DNA of 64,000 nucleotides from Anagrus nilaparvatae (GCA_022575985.1 JAKSXM010000228.1:186001-250000); one strand, 5' to 3'. Positions 1 to 12,085 are shown, numbered from the stretch's first letter. The notes: a model not told the origin generated them from the letters alone. Made by a program: numbers and translations.

Positions 1-1157
1 CATATATTGCACGTTTTGATGATATTGGCCTCACTTGGCCTCACTATTGGCGTCCAAACAACTTTACCAAACAAGAGTAGAACCCAAACCAGAGGGCGTC
101 TAGAGAGAGCGACGACAATGTGATAACTCTTGCTCTGTGATTGGCTCCGCCATTTTTCGCCTTTTTTCAAATTTAATTTTTTTTTAAATTAAAATTAATG
201 TTTATTTATTTTGGCATACTTGGATAATCATTATCTTTAAGCAATAATTAAATAAAAAATAGGGTCTCTAAACAGAACTAATAATATATTTCTAAATAAT
301 AAATAATAAATAATCAATAATAATTATCAATAATTGCGCAAAATATTGATCAATTTATTCTTTTACTAAGATATACCGTAAATTGGTAACCTAATTCATT
401 TTCGCATTCTGTATAATTTTTTACGTTAAAATTTTTATTTATATGGATTTAAAAAATTTTTTTCTCGGTAATATTACTAAATTTGACCCATTTTTTAAGA
501 GAATTAATACCCGAAAATTGCTAAATCCAAAACTACTCGATGAAATCCTCTGTTATTTGGCACATTTATTATGTATCAAAAGACTACCATTTTGCACTTA
601 AACTTTTTTATTTTGAATATGTAGATTCAGAGATATCAACAGTCAAAATTGACGTTTTTTTAAACTACATAGCACCAACAAAACATTTTATAAAATCAAC
701 CAATTACCACGCAAGTGGTCTCATTTTCTTTGTTTTAATAAATAATAACTTTAAAGAAAAAACAATTTCAAAAACTTACCGTTAATCTACTTTTATTTCA
801 ATTTTTCTGATTTCTAAATTTGGACGTGCCGCCTTTCAGAGCCTAAAATGGACATATTAGATTTGAAGAGTTGAAGGACCAAAGAGAATAAAAACTAGAC
901 TCTTTTCTCAGTCAATTTGAGAAAACCAAAATCTTTTTAAGTTGCCACCATTTTTGGACAGAGGGGGGTGGCCGGCTTAAGAAATATTCGCTCACATCAA
1001 AATTACAAAAAAGTTTTATATTTTTAAATTATTGTTAAATTATTTTTTTTGATAAATGTAAAAATTCACAATATCACAATTAAATAGTTTATTTTATAAT
1101 CACATATTATACAATATCCCAAATTAATTATACATTTTAAATTATTCAAATAGTATA
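1..1157. other. Gene-free AT-rich stretch
   Basis: I find no supported gene. The first 160 bases are clearly richer in G+C than what follows and include a stretch with GAGAGAGCGACGACAATG, which could be a transposon end or a 5' leader. I cannot assign it. The rest is AT-rich with low-complexity runs. The 81-codon open frame at 540-785 has no recognisable domain and ordinary AT-rich composition. Confidence 0.4.
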
Positions 1158-1240
1158 TTACGACCCATGACCAGAAAAATAAAGAATGGCCTAAATCGCA
1201 CGTAAATTACCTTCCGAGGCGAAGCCGAACAGTTACCGAC
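1158..1240. repeat. Partial copy of dispersed repeat family R1
   Basis: This contains the cores AATCGCACGTAAATTACC and CTTCCGAGGCGAAGCCGA. The same words recur near 14760-14860, 17549-17667, 37298-37520, 43556-43650 and twice in 51703-51971. The complete copy at 17549-17667 is palindromic with ends ACGGC..GCCGT, so this is probably a truncated non-autonomous DNA transposon. Confidence 0.6.
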
Positions 1241-1265
1241 ATTAGTTTTTTTGAAATAATTAATT

Positions 1266-1464
1266 TTGTTGTTAATATAAAAATTTGAATTTTATTTCAT
1301 CCACTCCGTAATTAAATTCTGCGTCGATTTTAATAGACAAGTTTAGAAAATCCAACTTTTTTCCTAGTAAATTTTAAGCTATTTACAAAATTTTTTTTTT
1401 AATCGACGCAGAATTTAATTACGGAGTGGATGAAATAAAATTCAAATTTTTATATTAACAACAA
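1266..1464. repeat. Short palindromic (foldback) element
   Basis: Two arms of about 66 bases are near-perfect reverse complements. The left arm starts TTGTTGTTAATATAAAAA and the right arm ends with its complement. About 65 bases of AT-rich spacer lie between them. There is no coding capacity. It interrupts the region just downstream of the R1 fragment and is probably a MITE-like foldback. Confidence 0.75.
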
Positions 1465-1489
1465 CCCTGACCCTTTACCGACCCTTAAA

Positions 1490-1645
1490 AATCAAGGGTA
1501 TTTAATTAAATTAACTGAAAAATTATTTGGAAACATTTAATCTAAAATCAGATGATGTATTATTTGCATTCTCAACTTCATCATTTTTGTACTGTAATTT
1601 CAGTTCCAGACTGAAATGATAAAAATATTTTTAGCAGAAATCGAT
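1490..1645 (-). pseudogene. Eroded terminal exon of a fifth RPA-like OB-fold gene
   Basis: The plus strand here closely follows the 3' end of the second OB gene (10295-10440), including the shared AATCAAGGGTATTTAATTAAATTAA flank in part. On the minus strand an open stretch reads L-S-F-Q-S-G-T-E-I-T-V followed by a stop, matching the L-S-I-Q-S-G-I-T-E-I-T-V end of that gene. The 5' part of the exon, with the F-W-G strand, is missing or unrecognisable, and I see no matching exons 1-3 upstream. It is a dead relic that extends the array to five. Confidence 0.6.
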
Positions 1646-2999
1646 GAAACTGTAAAATGGCTAGTTATATTTACTAATTTATATGTATTATTTATAAATT
1701 TTAAATGCTATGAATATACCCAGGATCTTAAATAGAAAAGTTTTAAATTTTTGGAGAACTGATTTTGATTAGCTTTTCTAATACAAGTAAAACAAGGATA
1801 AACAATAAATAAATCAAAAACTAATCCAATGGAAACAAAAAGTATTTATTATATAGTCCAAGATTTGTTATTTATTGGGGAGATTCTACTCTAATTTATT
1901 TATTAAAAGCATTTAATAACTTTAAAGTAGAAGTATAAAAAACTAATTAATAAAAGATATATATTGTATTAAATATTAATGATTTTAACAGGAAGATGAT
2001 ATTATTATTAAGCTTTTTCTGAAAACGAAAATTCGAGTTACGAAGCTTTTTTTTTCTTAACACAAACTGAAATGAAAAATGGTTATATATTACGTATACT
2101 TACTCATATATGTATCTAATGCCTTATATTCTGCTCTGCTACAAAATATTTCATCATATAAAATAATCCTGAAAAAGGGGGAGGGAACTAAGTCAATGAT
2201 AAGGCAATAATTTAATTAATGATAATAATATTTAACAATAAAAATAATGAAAATTGATTATATAATATTTTACAAAAAGGGACTTAAACTAATTTAGCCA
2301 GTAAATGAAATTGATCAATTATTATAATAATTATAATATCGATATCGATATTTGCGTATACGCATGTTATCGCGGACAACTGTTCTCGCACCAAGCCGGT
2401 AGCAAGAATGAAGATGTGCACGCGTGTTTCTTCTTGGCTTTTTTTTCTTAGTCGTCGATACGTTTTTATTTCCGCATTTTTAATTTTTAATTTGTTTAAA
2501 GCAGGCATAATTTCTGCTTTATAATTACTGTACGAATATTCAAAATTACATATTATATATTTATTAGATTCTTGTTAATAACTATTACTTTACCTAAATT
2601 TTATTTTTTGAATCTATTTTTAACTATTTTATGCTAAACAAATTAAAATAAACTTACAAAATAAATTATCTAACTAAAAAAAGAATTAAACGTTTTACTT
2701 TAATTATAAACAAACTATTTGCTATTTTTTTCTGTTTTAAAAACGTATTTACAATTAAATTTCACAATTTATAATATTTATATATTAAAATTAAGGTGGC
2801 TCTGCTAAGACATTATTTACAAAAACATTTCCCAGGAATCAGAATCATGGGTCTTAACTAGATTTAAAATTTTGTTTTTATAAAGTTTTCTACATTAAAT
2901 AATTATATTAAGCAAATAATTTTATGGATTTAAAATATAATTAATTAATTCAAAATTTACTTATTGAAACATTTAAACTGGAATCGTGAGTCAATTAAA
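1646..2999. other. Gene-free spacer between relic and first OB gene
   Basis: This is AT-rich sequence without a supported gene. A 74-codon minus-strand frame at 2284-2508 begins Met-Pro-Ala-Leu and is basic, but its C-terminal third is a run of Ile encoded by ATA/ATT microsatellite-like DNA. It matches none of the neighbouring genes, so I do not call it. Confidence 0.4.
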
Positions 3000-5345
3000 C
3001 TACTCTTTTGCTTTATACTTCAAAATAATTTTCGTATTAGACTGAATTGATAGATATATTTCTTGCTTTAATTCGAATAATTTTGCTTTTTCAATTATAA
3101 GGACATCTTTTTCTGAATAACTAAAATTATTAGCTCTATTGTCAGGTTCTTTGCGGTTTCCCCAAAATACGACTTTTCGCTAAAACACAAACAAAATTAT
3201 AATAACAAAAGAAATAAATTAAAAATTTGTTTAATATTTTTTTTTACCATGTTATTTTTATAATCGCGAAATTCAATAACGCGGCGATCCATAACCACTG
3301 GACCCGTGCTGTTAATAAATGTGTGTTCTTCTACATCACCAATTTTGTGAATGTACCCAACCACATCTGCAAAAAAATGAATTAGTATAATAAATACCTA
3401 TAATTTATTAAATATTTCTTGTAAAGTTAATTTATAGTTACCTATAATACGTTTATTTTCTTCATATAATTTTTGATTTATATTTTCAAAATTTTCAAAG
3501 TTTTTCACGCGTGGTTCCTTTAAAATTTTGGAAATAATACTTTCAACGTCTATCTGGCTCATTTGTACGGGTTTACTGTAACATAGGTATATTTATAAAT
3601 TTATTTTTTTAAATTATGTAAATCAAAGATATTAAGTATACAACTCTTTAACCACCGTCAAAAAATAGGTATATGAGTGGTTTTCACGGGAACTGTATAT
3701 TTTTTTATAGTTTACGGCAGAACACTTATTACCTTTTTTTCGACTTTTTTTCAAATTTTTTCATAGTTTTGTGTTTTTCAAGGTCCAAATAACCTAAAAT
3801 TTTCAATGGCACTGCTACAAATGTAAAAAAAAATTCTACATGTTCTTATGGGATTTTTTATTTATGTGGACGTTTTTAATATGGACGTTTTTAACATTTT
3901 GAGGCTAATATTTAAATAGCTGTTGATTGAAGCCACAAAATTTTCTCATACCTTGGGTATACCATATTTTTTCATCACGCTACTGAACAATATGCATTAA
4001 GTAAAATATAGCATAAACTTTGAGAAAACGACCCGGACGTTTTTAACATTTTTATTTTGTATGAGCGTTTTAAAAATTTAAAATTGAAAATTTTCGTTGA
4101 TAAACCTTTTATTATTAAAATTTTAAGTTCTCCACAGTTCATATATAAGTAGCTAAGTAAAAAAAAAAATGCTGGTAGACCCACAAAGCGTGTAAATATA
4201 TACTGCGCATTAGTAAAATGGTGGGAAGCTTAAAAATAGCTAAAACCGGGGGACAGACTTGAATACGACGATACGCTAAGAGGACTGCATAAAAAATTTG
4301 TTTTGTTGAAAAAAATGAATTTTTGGGACCTAAATACGTCATACGAACCCAACAGAAAAATTTAAATTCAAATTTTAAACCGTATGTTAATACTCAAAGT
4401 TTACAGTTTAGCAAAAGGACAGCGGACGTTTTTAACATTTTGATCACAAAATGGCTCAAGCAAACTTTTTCGTTAACTCACCAATATATGCGCAGTTGAT
4501 TTGGACTTTGAAAAAAAATTATTTATTAACTTTTGAAAAGAAAAAAAAGTACAAAAGAGCTTTCGTTTCAGATACCCGCTCGGGGAAGTTACTCTCGTAT
4601 TACGCGTATTTCAATCGTGGCTTCACTTTTGGCTTATTTATTATTTTATGAAAATTTTTCAAGTAAAACCAAAAACATATCTTTAATCGTCAGTATCTCC
4701 ATTATCTAAATATAGAATTTCAAATCATTTTAAAAATTAGTTTTTGAAAAAATTGATTTTTTCTTTTCGATTTTTTATGATGTAAAGTAAATTAATTTAC
4801 TCGAAAACTAATTTTTAAAATGACTTGAAATTCTATATTTAAATAAAGGAGATATTGATGATTAAGGAAATGTTTTTGGTTTTACTTGAAAATTTTTCAT
4901 AAAATAATAAATAAGGCAAAAGTGAAGCCACGATTGAAATACGCGTAATACAATAAGAGTAACTTCCCCGATCGGGTATAAGAGAGGGGGACAATATGAC
5001 TATTTCTGTGAAAACCACCCATATACAATAATTATGAGATAAAAAATTTACCCTTCCCTAATAACATTTTACAAAATTTACATTGAATAATTACCTCTCT
5101 TCAACTGGACGTTTTAATTTCCTTATCAAAACTTCATATTCATCCTTAATTTTATTAGGTACATTTACAGTTATTTCATCAGTATCTGCTTCAGGATCAG
5201 ATTTTGTTCCCTCGATCCTTGGGATCTTGAGTGGTATTTCGACATCATTATCAGGATCTGAATCACAATGATATATTATCTTTACATCTGCTTTCCTTCT
5301 CTTTCTAATATTGGAGTCCTTGGAGTTTGATGCTTGAGCTGACAT
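3000..5345 (-). CDS. RPA70 DBD-B-like single OB-fold protein, array copy 1
   Basis: The four-exon model is 5345-5095, 3575-3442, 3366-3248 and 3179-3000 (stop TAG). All introns are GT-AG, phases agree, and the product is 227 aa. Residues 1-84 are hydrophilic, with a basic cluster IRKRRK (13-18), probably nuclear-localising, and then the array-wide motif CD....N. From D129 the protein follows the second ssDNA-binding OB fold of RPA70: D-V-V-G-Y-I at the first strand, then R-R-V-I-E-F, F-W-G (W174, the aromatic base-stacking position in RPA70), V-L-I-I-E-K-A and I-Y-L-S-I-Q-S. The protein ends right after the last strand, so it lacks the zinc-ribbon and trimerisation domain of RPA1. Binding of single-stranded DNA or RNA is inferred. 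Promoter and exon 1 are almost identical to copy 2, while the OB exons are not. Confidence 0.82.
4573..4978. repeat. Foldback element in intron 1 of OB copy 1
   Basis: This is a palindrome of about 406 bases with arms of roughly 190 bases, beginning TACCCGCTCGGGGAAGTTAC and ending in the near complement. Small mismatches between the arms show some age. The open frame at 4451-4651 overlaps one arm and is not a gene. Confidence 0.75.
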
Positions 5346-5597
5346 TACAGTTTACAGTAGTTTTTCAGATAACCTATAAAATTTTTAAAATAAAATATTG
5401 CATAAGCAGTCAATTTATTAATTTAAATATTAATTAAGATTTTTAAACTTTCTAAAAAGAATTTTAACTCCATTTAATTTAAAAAACAAATGTATAATAA
5501 CATTATGCAAAGAAAATATAGGTTATACTTATAAATAGGTATACACAAAACTAGATACAAAATATTATTAAAGCAAATAAATTCAAATACAGAAATT
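5346..5597 (-). promoter_or_regulatory. Upstream region of OB copy 1, conserved with copy 2
   Basis: Sequence upstream of the ATG is nearly identical to 11835-12085 upstream of copy 2; homology continues through exon 1 and stops just past the exon-1 donor. The block runs about 5065-5597 against 11548-12085. Outside it the flanks diverge quickly. It presumably carries the promoter and 5' UTR, but I cannot place a TATA box or start site with confidence. Confidence 0.5.
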
Positions 5598-7021
5598 CAT
5601 TTTAAAATGCATAATAATATAAATAAAGGTTTTTAATTGTATTTTTTCTGAAATTTATGATATAGGTATATACAAAACATTTTCGAAGAAAATATAAGTT
5701 TTTATCCCTTTATTGAAAAGAGATGGATGAACTGAAGTTGTTCTATTCACAGATTTTATTCGCCTTCTGATTGGCAGAAATAAAATCGATTATTCGATTA
5801 AATTTGAATTTATTTAAAATTTCGATTTATTATCAATATTATCAAATATTCATATAAAAATTTAATTTTATTTTAAAAAATCAAAAGATTAATAACCAGA
5901 TATGATTATTAAATAATATTGTTTAATGTTTATATAAAAAATGTAAATGAATAAAATTAATGGTTATGTTATTTATTTTCTTTATAAATAAATAAACACA
6001 AGAAAGCCTAAAAAAGAGGTTAGAATTGAAGCTTGTTTTATTTGTAAAATATTTACTTGTTTAAAAAAAAAAAAGACAAAAAAATTAAAATTATGCTTTT
6101 TAAAATCCCGAAAAATTTACTATTGTAAAAAAAGACATTGAAATAATGAAAAAATTTTAAACAATTAATGAATATTTGTTATTGAGTCGGGCCTTCCCCA
6201 CTGAAAAAGTAAATAAGAGCTGTGGAACTTTAGATCATACTTGAATTGAAAATAAGTAAAACAAATAACTATATTCTATTTAAAATATAGCCATTTTAAC
6301 AATTATTTTAACTATTAAAATATTTAATACAGAGGATAGGTTAATATTGTTTGTTTTCAATTCAAGCCCTAAAGCTCTAAAGTTATAAAAATAGCCGTTT
6401 CACAGCTCCAATTTTTTGTTGAAATAGGGAAAGGTCGGAAATTATAAATTAATGGATAATTGACCAAGTACTTGACTCTATTCTATTATTTTTACTCAAA
6501 TACCAACATCAAAATATGTTGCAAAAAAATGATTTATTTTACGATATAATGGTGAAGCTGGGAGTTGATGGAGAGAAAAAGGCTCAAGGGTGAATATAAT
6601 TCGGGTTGGAAATGAAGAATAATTTAAATTCAGAGCAATAAAATAGTTTCAAGTAAGGGACTTAAAATAATCTGGATTTGGAGATTTAAAAATTCAATCA
6701 GTCTTAGCGACTAATTTCAGTTAGGTACTTAAGAAATAACATCAATTAAGGAATTTCAGAATTAAATTTATGTAAAGGCAACCTTTCAGAGTAATACTGG
6801 ATTTCAGAGAGGCATATTCTGATAATTCAAAATAACTATTTCTGGTGAATTAAATTATTGGATTCTTTATAAAAATTAGATTCGATTTTCGAGATAAAAT
6901 TTGATTAAAAAAGGTCTCTTAATAAATTTTTAAATACTTATAAAATACTGTATTTAAAAATTAGTTTGTTAAAATTAAAAATTGCTCATAGAAAAAAATG
7001 TTAGTATTTTATCAATAGGTA
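5598..7021. other. Gene-free AT-rich spacer
   Basis: No gene or clear repeat is visible. The composition is very AT-rich with poly-A/T runs. No open frame of note. Confidence 0.4.
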
Positions 7022-7256
7022 TTAGGGGTGTGCGGTTATCTAAAAGTCGGGTCGGGTGCCCGAAATTTTGGGTTTTTTGCTTCGAGTTGGGTCAAATTCG
7101 GGATACCTCATCCATGGAAGCTTTCGATTCAAAAATGCACCATTACCGGGAAGTTTTTGGCTTCACACGAAATCTAACCTGCAAAAATTTGACAAAAAAG
7201 ACCGAAATTTAGAATACCCGACCCAACTCGACTTTCGGATCACTGCACACCCCTAA
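7022..7256. mobile_element. MITE of the TTAGGGGTGTGCGG family
   Basis: A 235-bp element is bounded by inverted TTAGGGGTGTGC and GCACACCCCTAA, with further complementarity inwards around the words for AAAGTCGGGTCGGGT. A related end lies at about 28345-28410 and another at 39191-39367. The flanks are TA on both sides, so a TA target duplication is possible. The two overlapping open frames here are shadows of the element. Confidence 0.7.
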
Positions 7257-7599
7257 TAGTAGGTATACATCCGTAGAATATAATATTTTAAAACAGTTTC
7301 TGGTATTATAAATTTTATTTCAAATAAATAAATTTTGAGTAGGAAATCATTTTAAAAAGTCATTATTCTGCGCGCGCTAGGCGCGCGGCTATTCTAGTAT
7401 ACCTATAATATAGATATATAAAAATTATATTTTTTTTTTTTTTTTTTTTTATTAGTTCCTACTAGGGATATACGCCCGAAAGCATTTAACATTAATTAAT
7501 ATTTATATATATGTTTTAAAAAATATACTCGAAAATAAAAATTCGTTATAAATACGAATAATCGATTAATGTTAGAATGTTTCGTAAAATTTTTAAAAA

Positions 7600-7810
7600 C
7601 TTAAATTATAAATAAAAAGTATTTTTTCAAGTACCTGGGAATACGCAAAAATTTTATTGAAGTCCGCTGAAGCACCAAATTATCTAAACACTGAGCTTAT
7701 AGGGCATTGAACCTACAGAATATTACACAGAATTTGTCTATATATCCTTGTTTTGCAGGTTTAAAAAGTTGCTTTAACTGGTTGCCTATATATGTATAGA
7801 TACCTATTTT
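7600..7810. repeat. Paralogous far-upstream block of OB copy 1
   Basis: This block resembles 12120-12440 upstream of OB copy 2. Shared words include GAGCTTA(T)AGGGCATTGA, CACAGAA.TT.TCTAT, TTATTTTGC/TTGTTTTGC and GGTTGCCTATATAT. It shows that the duplication giving copies 1 and 2 carried at least 2 kb of upstream DNA, now diverged by indels. Confidence 0.5.
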
Positions 7811-8000
7811 GAAATCAAAATTTAAAATTTTTCTTTATACTATTTCGTATATTTAACTATATTATAGTTTTCAATAATAAATTAAAACTAATTGAATTAA
7901 ATTGTCAGTAACAATACTTTTATATTATGTCACCGTTTTTTATGAAAATTATTTAAAAACTCCTTTTAAAAATCACAGATCACAGATGTTTCCTTTTGCG

Positions 8001-8086
8001 CACTCTACAATCAACCGTTTAACGATTCGAGGCAGGCAACTTGTCCTGCCCAACTCCGCACGCGTTAAACGGTTGATTGTAGAATG
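8001..8086. repeat. Hairpin with 23-bp arms
   Basis: The left arm CACTCTACAATCAACCGTTT (8001 onward, to 8023) and the right arm at 8064-8086 are reverse complements apart from one mismatch. About 40 bases lie between, including a second small inverted pair AGGCAGGCAA / TTGTCCTGCC. It is GC-richer than the surroundings and lies directly next to the hAT MITE. Confidence 0.7.
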
Positions 8087-8113
8087 TCCCTTATGAAAAA
8101 AACTAGGGGAAAA

Positions 8114-8563
8114 TAGGGATGGGCGATACTGGTCAGGTATCGAGTATCGGTGGTATCGATATTTAGATTTATTATCGATACTGAGCATCGATATTTGAGT
8201 CAAAAATATCGATATTTTATAGTATCGATACTCTAATCAAAATCAAAGTTTTTAAAGAATTTTAGCAGCAGACAGAAGTTTTTTTAATGATCAAAACAAA
8301 TAAGATTGAATTTAAATGTGCTAAATGTTGCAATTACAAGTTTTCACAAATAAATAAAATCATTTTTTTTTTTTTAAACAGATTTTTGACCTTTTTGAGA
8401 AATATTTATTAACAAAATTTATAAAAATTTTTTGGATACGATACTGCCTGAAAATATCGAAGTATCGAAGTATCGGTTACCAGAAGTATCGAATTAAAAT
8501 ATCGATATTTACGCTTTCTAAATATCGATACTTTCAAGTATCGATAAATATCGCCCATCCCTA
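8114..8563. mobile_element. hAT-type MITE with perfect 8-bp target duplication
   Basis: A 450-bp element has terminal inverted repeats TAGGGATGGGCGATA / TATCGCCCATCCCTA. It is flanked by exact 8-bp direct repeats GGGGAAAA (8106-8113 and 8564-8571), the diagnostic target-site length of hAT transposons. The interior carries many subterminal TATCGATA words on both sides, as binding sites for hAT transposases often do. There is no transposase, so it would be mobilised in trans. The intact duplication suggests a fairly recent insertion. Confidence 0.9.
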
Positions 8564-8929
8564 GGGGAAAATCAACTTATGCATTATTTTATACAGGGAT
8601 GTTGTTCAAGAAGATTGAACTTGAAGTTGATATAAAATATAAGTTGAGAAAATTAAAAATACCAATGAAGAATAATAACTTAAACATTTAAATATGTTCA
8701 AAAGCAGCATGAAAGATGCTTTACTTTAAATTTTCAGCTATTGGAGCAAGACAAAGTGAAACTCCATTTTTTTAATTTGACTGGTTCCTGGTGGTGTGGA
8801 AGAGAAAAATTTTGTTACATAAAAAATGTAAGAAATAAAAAAATAAGTAAGATAAATTTCATTACAACAAAGTAAGTATACTACTTATTCTTTCATGTAT
8901 TTTAAGCCTTCGATTCATTACATATTTTT

Positions 8930-9769
8930 AAAAAATAAGCATGATCGGATCCCCAATATGCATGTTGATGATAAAAACTTTGAAAAATATGGAGTGTAAG
9001 ACTGAAAAAAAAGTATTAACAGCTTCTTTTGATGAAAGTTAAACAGAATCTACCTTGTTTCTTTTGATTCAATTTTGTTTTTGTTTAAAGCAATAGTATA
9101 TCAAATATAGAATCCCGCTTTCAAAAAACTGAAGCACGCTACCCCAAAACTAAAGCGGCTGCAGCTACTACATTACATTTATATATATTAAGTTAGCATT
9201 GATTTGAACTATTTATGAAAATATGCATCCAAAAATTGGTAATAGATATTTTATTAATCTGAAACAAAAATTTCCCCACCAAAACTAAAACCAAATTTAT
9301 TTGTTTCCATATTTTCCAAAGTTGTTATCATCAGCATGCATATTGGGGCACCGATCATACTCATTTTTAAAAAATATGTAATATGTTATGAATTAAAAAA
9401 TGAGCATGATTGGTGCCCCAATATGTATGCTGATGATAACATCTTTGGAAAATATAGAGTGTAAGACTGAAAAGAATACTAACAGCTTCTTTTGATGATA
9501 GTTAAACAGCAGCTACCTTGTTTCTTTTGATTAAAATTTTGTTTTTGTTTAAAGCAATAGTATATTAAATATAGAATCCCACTTTCAAGAAACTGAAGCA
9601 CGCCACCCCAATACTATAGTGACTGCAGCTACTACATTCCATTTATGTATAGTAACTTGGCATCAATTTGTAACTATTTATGAAAATATGCAAGCAAAAA
9701 TTGGTGATAGGTACTTTATTAATCTGGAACAAAAATTTCCCCAACAAAACTAAAACCAAATTTATTCGT
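8930..9769 (+). repeat. Direct repeat pair, about 375 bp each
   Basis: Units at about 8930-9305 and 9392-9769 align over their length. Both contain GCATGAT.GG, GAGTGTAAGACTGAAA, CAGCTTCTTTTGATGA, GCACGC.ACCCCAA, CTGCAGCTACTACATT and CCAAATTTATT. A short inverted copy of the left end (9306-9345) sits at the junction. Neither unit has an open frame. It is an unclassified repeat, duplicated in tandem. Confidence 0.75.
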
Positions 9770-10330
9770 GTCTTGGTGCGACATGTATTTAAGCTGCATC
9801 TATTGCAATAGTTTCAAAAACAATAAGTATTCTAACGATAAATAAATTCAAAATTACATTTTTACCAAATATTAGTTAACAACTATATATTTTAACCAAA
9901 TAATTAAATATTTTAATAATATTTTTTGCATGGTTTTATATCAATTATAAATTTTTACATAGATTATAATTAAATTTAGACAATATTACAGCTAGATTTA
10001 AATGTTGAACCCAAAATTACAAAAAATTAATTTTTTTTAAATTATATAAACAAAAGTACTTAATTACTTTTTTATCGACAAATAAATATTACATATTTTA
10101 ATGTAATCACACACAATTATTTAATATCCAATATTAAATTTGTAATTATTCAAAAAACTAATTTTAATTTAAATATAAAGAAAAATTATAAAAAAAGAAA
10201 TTTTAGAAAATATATTTTTAACAAAATACATAAATAATATAAAGTGTCACATTATGTGTCTATTAGCAAATTTAAATTAATAAATTATAAATTACAAATC
10301 AAGGGTATTTAATTAAATTAAATGAAAAAA
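9770..10330. other. Gene-free 3' flank of OB copy 2
   Basis: AT-rich with no gene. The last 40 bases match the flank of the eroded fifth copy near 1490-1520, marking homologous 3' flanks. Confidence 0.4.
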
Positions 10331-11834
10331 TTATTTTGAAATATTTAAACTAGAATCATATGTGTTACAAAACTCATTGACATAATTTTTTACAGTAATT
10401 TCAGTAATTCCAGACTGAATTGATAAACACAATTTCCTATTGGATTCAATTACTTTCACATTTTGAATTATTAATACATCATTTATAGAGTACTTGAAGT
10501 CCTTAGCGGGATTAGGTAATTCTCCAGGAGTTCCCCAAAAAATGACTATTTTCTAAAAAAAAAAAGCAATTCATTTTAAATTAAAATTGTTTAAGAATTT
10601 ATTGTTTTTACCTTATTATTTTGATTATCTTCCAAGAGGATTTGACGCTTATCTTTAACTATACCATCCTTAAATCTGCACTCCTCAGCTTTATTTATTA
10701 CTGTAATGTAACCAACAGTATCTGCAAAAAAAAAATAAGAATGTAATATGTTATCTATTAAATAACTATTTAGGAAATTAATTTTTAACAAATACCAATT
10801 AACTCATTTTTCAAGCTTTTTTTTATATCTTCAAATTTTAAAAATTTCTGGGCATATGGTTCTTCTAAGATACTGGAAATAATGTTTTTGACGTCTAGGC
10901 GGTCTTGAACGACTGATTTCAAAACTGGTTCTCTGTAAAATAGGTATATCAATGAATTTTTTTAATCATTATTTTAAGAAGTTAAAAAATTATCATAACT
11001 TAATTATTTTTTAATTCTTTCTCTTCATTCCTTCTATCAAAAATTTATTTTTTTAGCAGTGATAGTCAATAACAAGATTTTTAATTTAAGAGATTTATAA
11101 AACAACTAATTTAAAATTTTTATAATATCTTTTTTAAACTGTAAGTACAACCATTTTTAAGTTTAAATACTAACAACCATCGAAAAGAATCAAGTAATTT
11201 AAAATTTAAAAAAAATCTAGTCATATGTATATAAAAACATTAAGCGCTCTTATATAATTTTTCACATTTTAAATAAAAATTACATTTTCACATTTTAGTT
11301 TGATAAGGAATGATTCATATTCAAAAATTTTAATATTAATAAAATAAGAATTTACTTTTACTTATTTTAAACTAGATATTTTAATTATTTTGTTTTTAAA
11401 GATCAGAACCCTTAAAACAGATAAAATCTCATGTGAGAAATGAACATCGATGAATTTGATACATTTATATACCTAATAAAAGAGAATCATTATTTTTTAA
11501 AACATTCAAATTTTCAGAAATAGGTATTAACAGTTACAAATGTACTATATTTTACAAAATTTACAATAAATAATTACCTTTCTTCAACTGGATGTTTTAA
11601 TTTCCTTATCAAAACTTCATAATCATCCTTAATTTTATGAGGTATATTTATAGTTATTTCATCAGTATCTGCTTCAGGATCAGGTTTTGTTCCCTCAATC
11701 CTTGGGATCTTGATTGGTATTTCGACATCATTATCAGGATCTGAATCACAATGATATATTATCTTTACATCTGCTTTCCTTCTCTTTCTAATATTGGAGT
11801 CCTTGGAGTTTGATGCTTGAGTTTGAGCTGACAT
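10331..11834 (-). CDS. RPA70 DBD-B-like single OB-fold protein, array copy 2
   Basis: Exons are 11834-11578, 10932-10796, 10721-10612 and 10552-10331 (stop TAA). GT-AG introns keep frame and give 241 aa. The N-terminus is nearly that of copy 1 with a Thr-Gln insertion; the basic cluster is at residues 15-20. The OB domain starts at D132 (D-T-V-G-Y-I) and continues K-R-Q-I-L-L-E-D, then F-W-G (W174), V-L-I-I-Q-N-V and L-C-L-S-I-Q-S. After the last strand there is a 20-residue tail that copy 1 lacks. The OB part is far less similar to copy 1 than exon 1 is. Nucleic-acid binding is inferred from the RPA-like strand pattern; no catalytic motif is present. Confidence 0.82.
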
Positions 11835-12085
11835 TACAATACTTTTTCAGATAACCTATAAAATTTTTAAAATAAAATTTGTTATTATAATATTGCATAA
11901 GCAGTCAATTTATTAACTTAAATATTAATTGAGCTTTTTAAACTTTCTAAAAAGAATTTTAACTCCATTTAATTTAAAAAACAAATGTATAATAACATTA
12001 TGCAAAGAAAATTATGCTTATAAATAGGTATACACAAAGCTAGATTCAAAATATTATTAAAGCAAATAAATTCAAATACTGAAAT
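11835..12085 (-). promoter_or_regulatory. Upstream region of OB copy 2, conserved with copy 1
   Basis: This is the counterpart of 5346-5597; the two differ by scattered substitutions and one short insertion. Presumed to hold promoter and 5' UTR. No core element is assigned. Confidence 0.5.

Noticed and set aside
2284..2508. Basic 74-codon frame, possible exon 1 of the relic OB gene
   Set aside because: Lacks the Cys-Asp motif and ends in a microsatellite-encoded Ile run.
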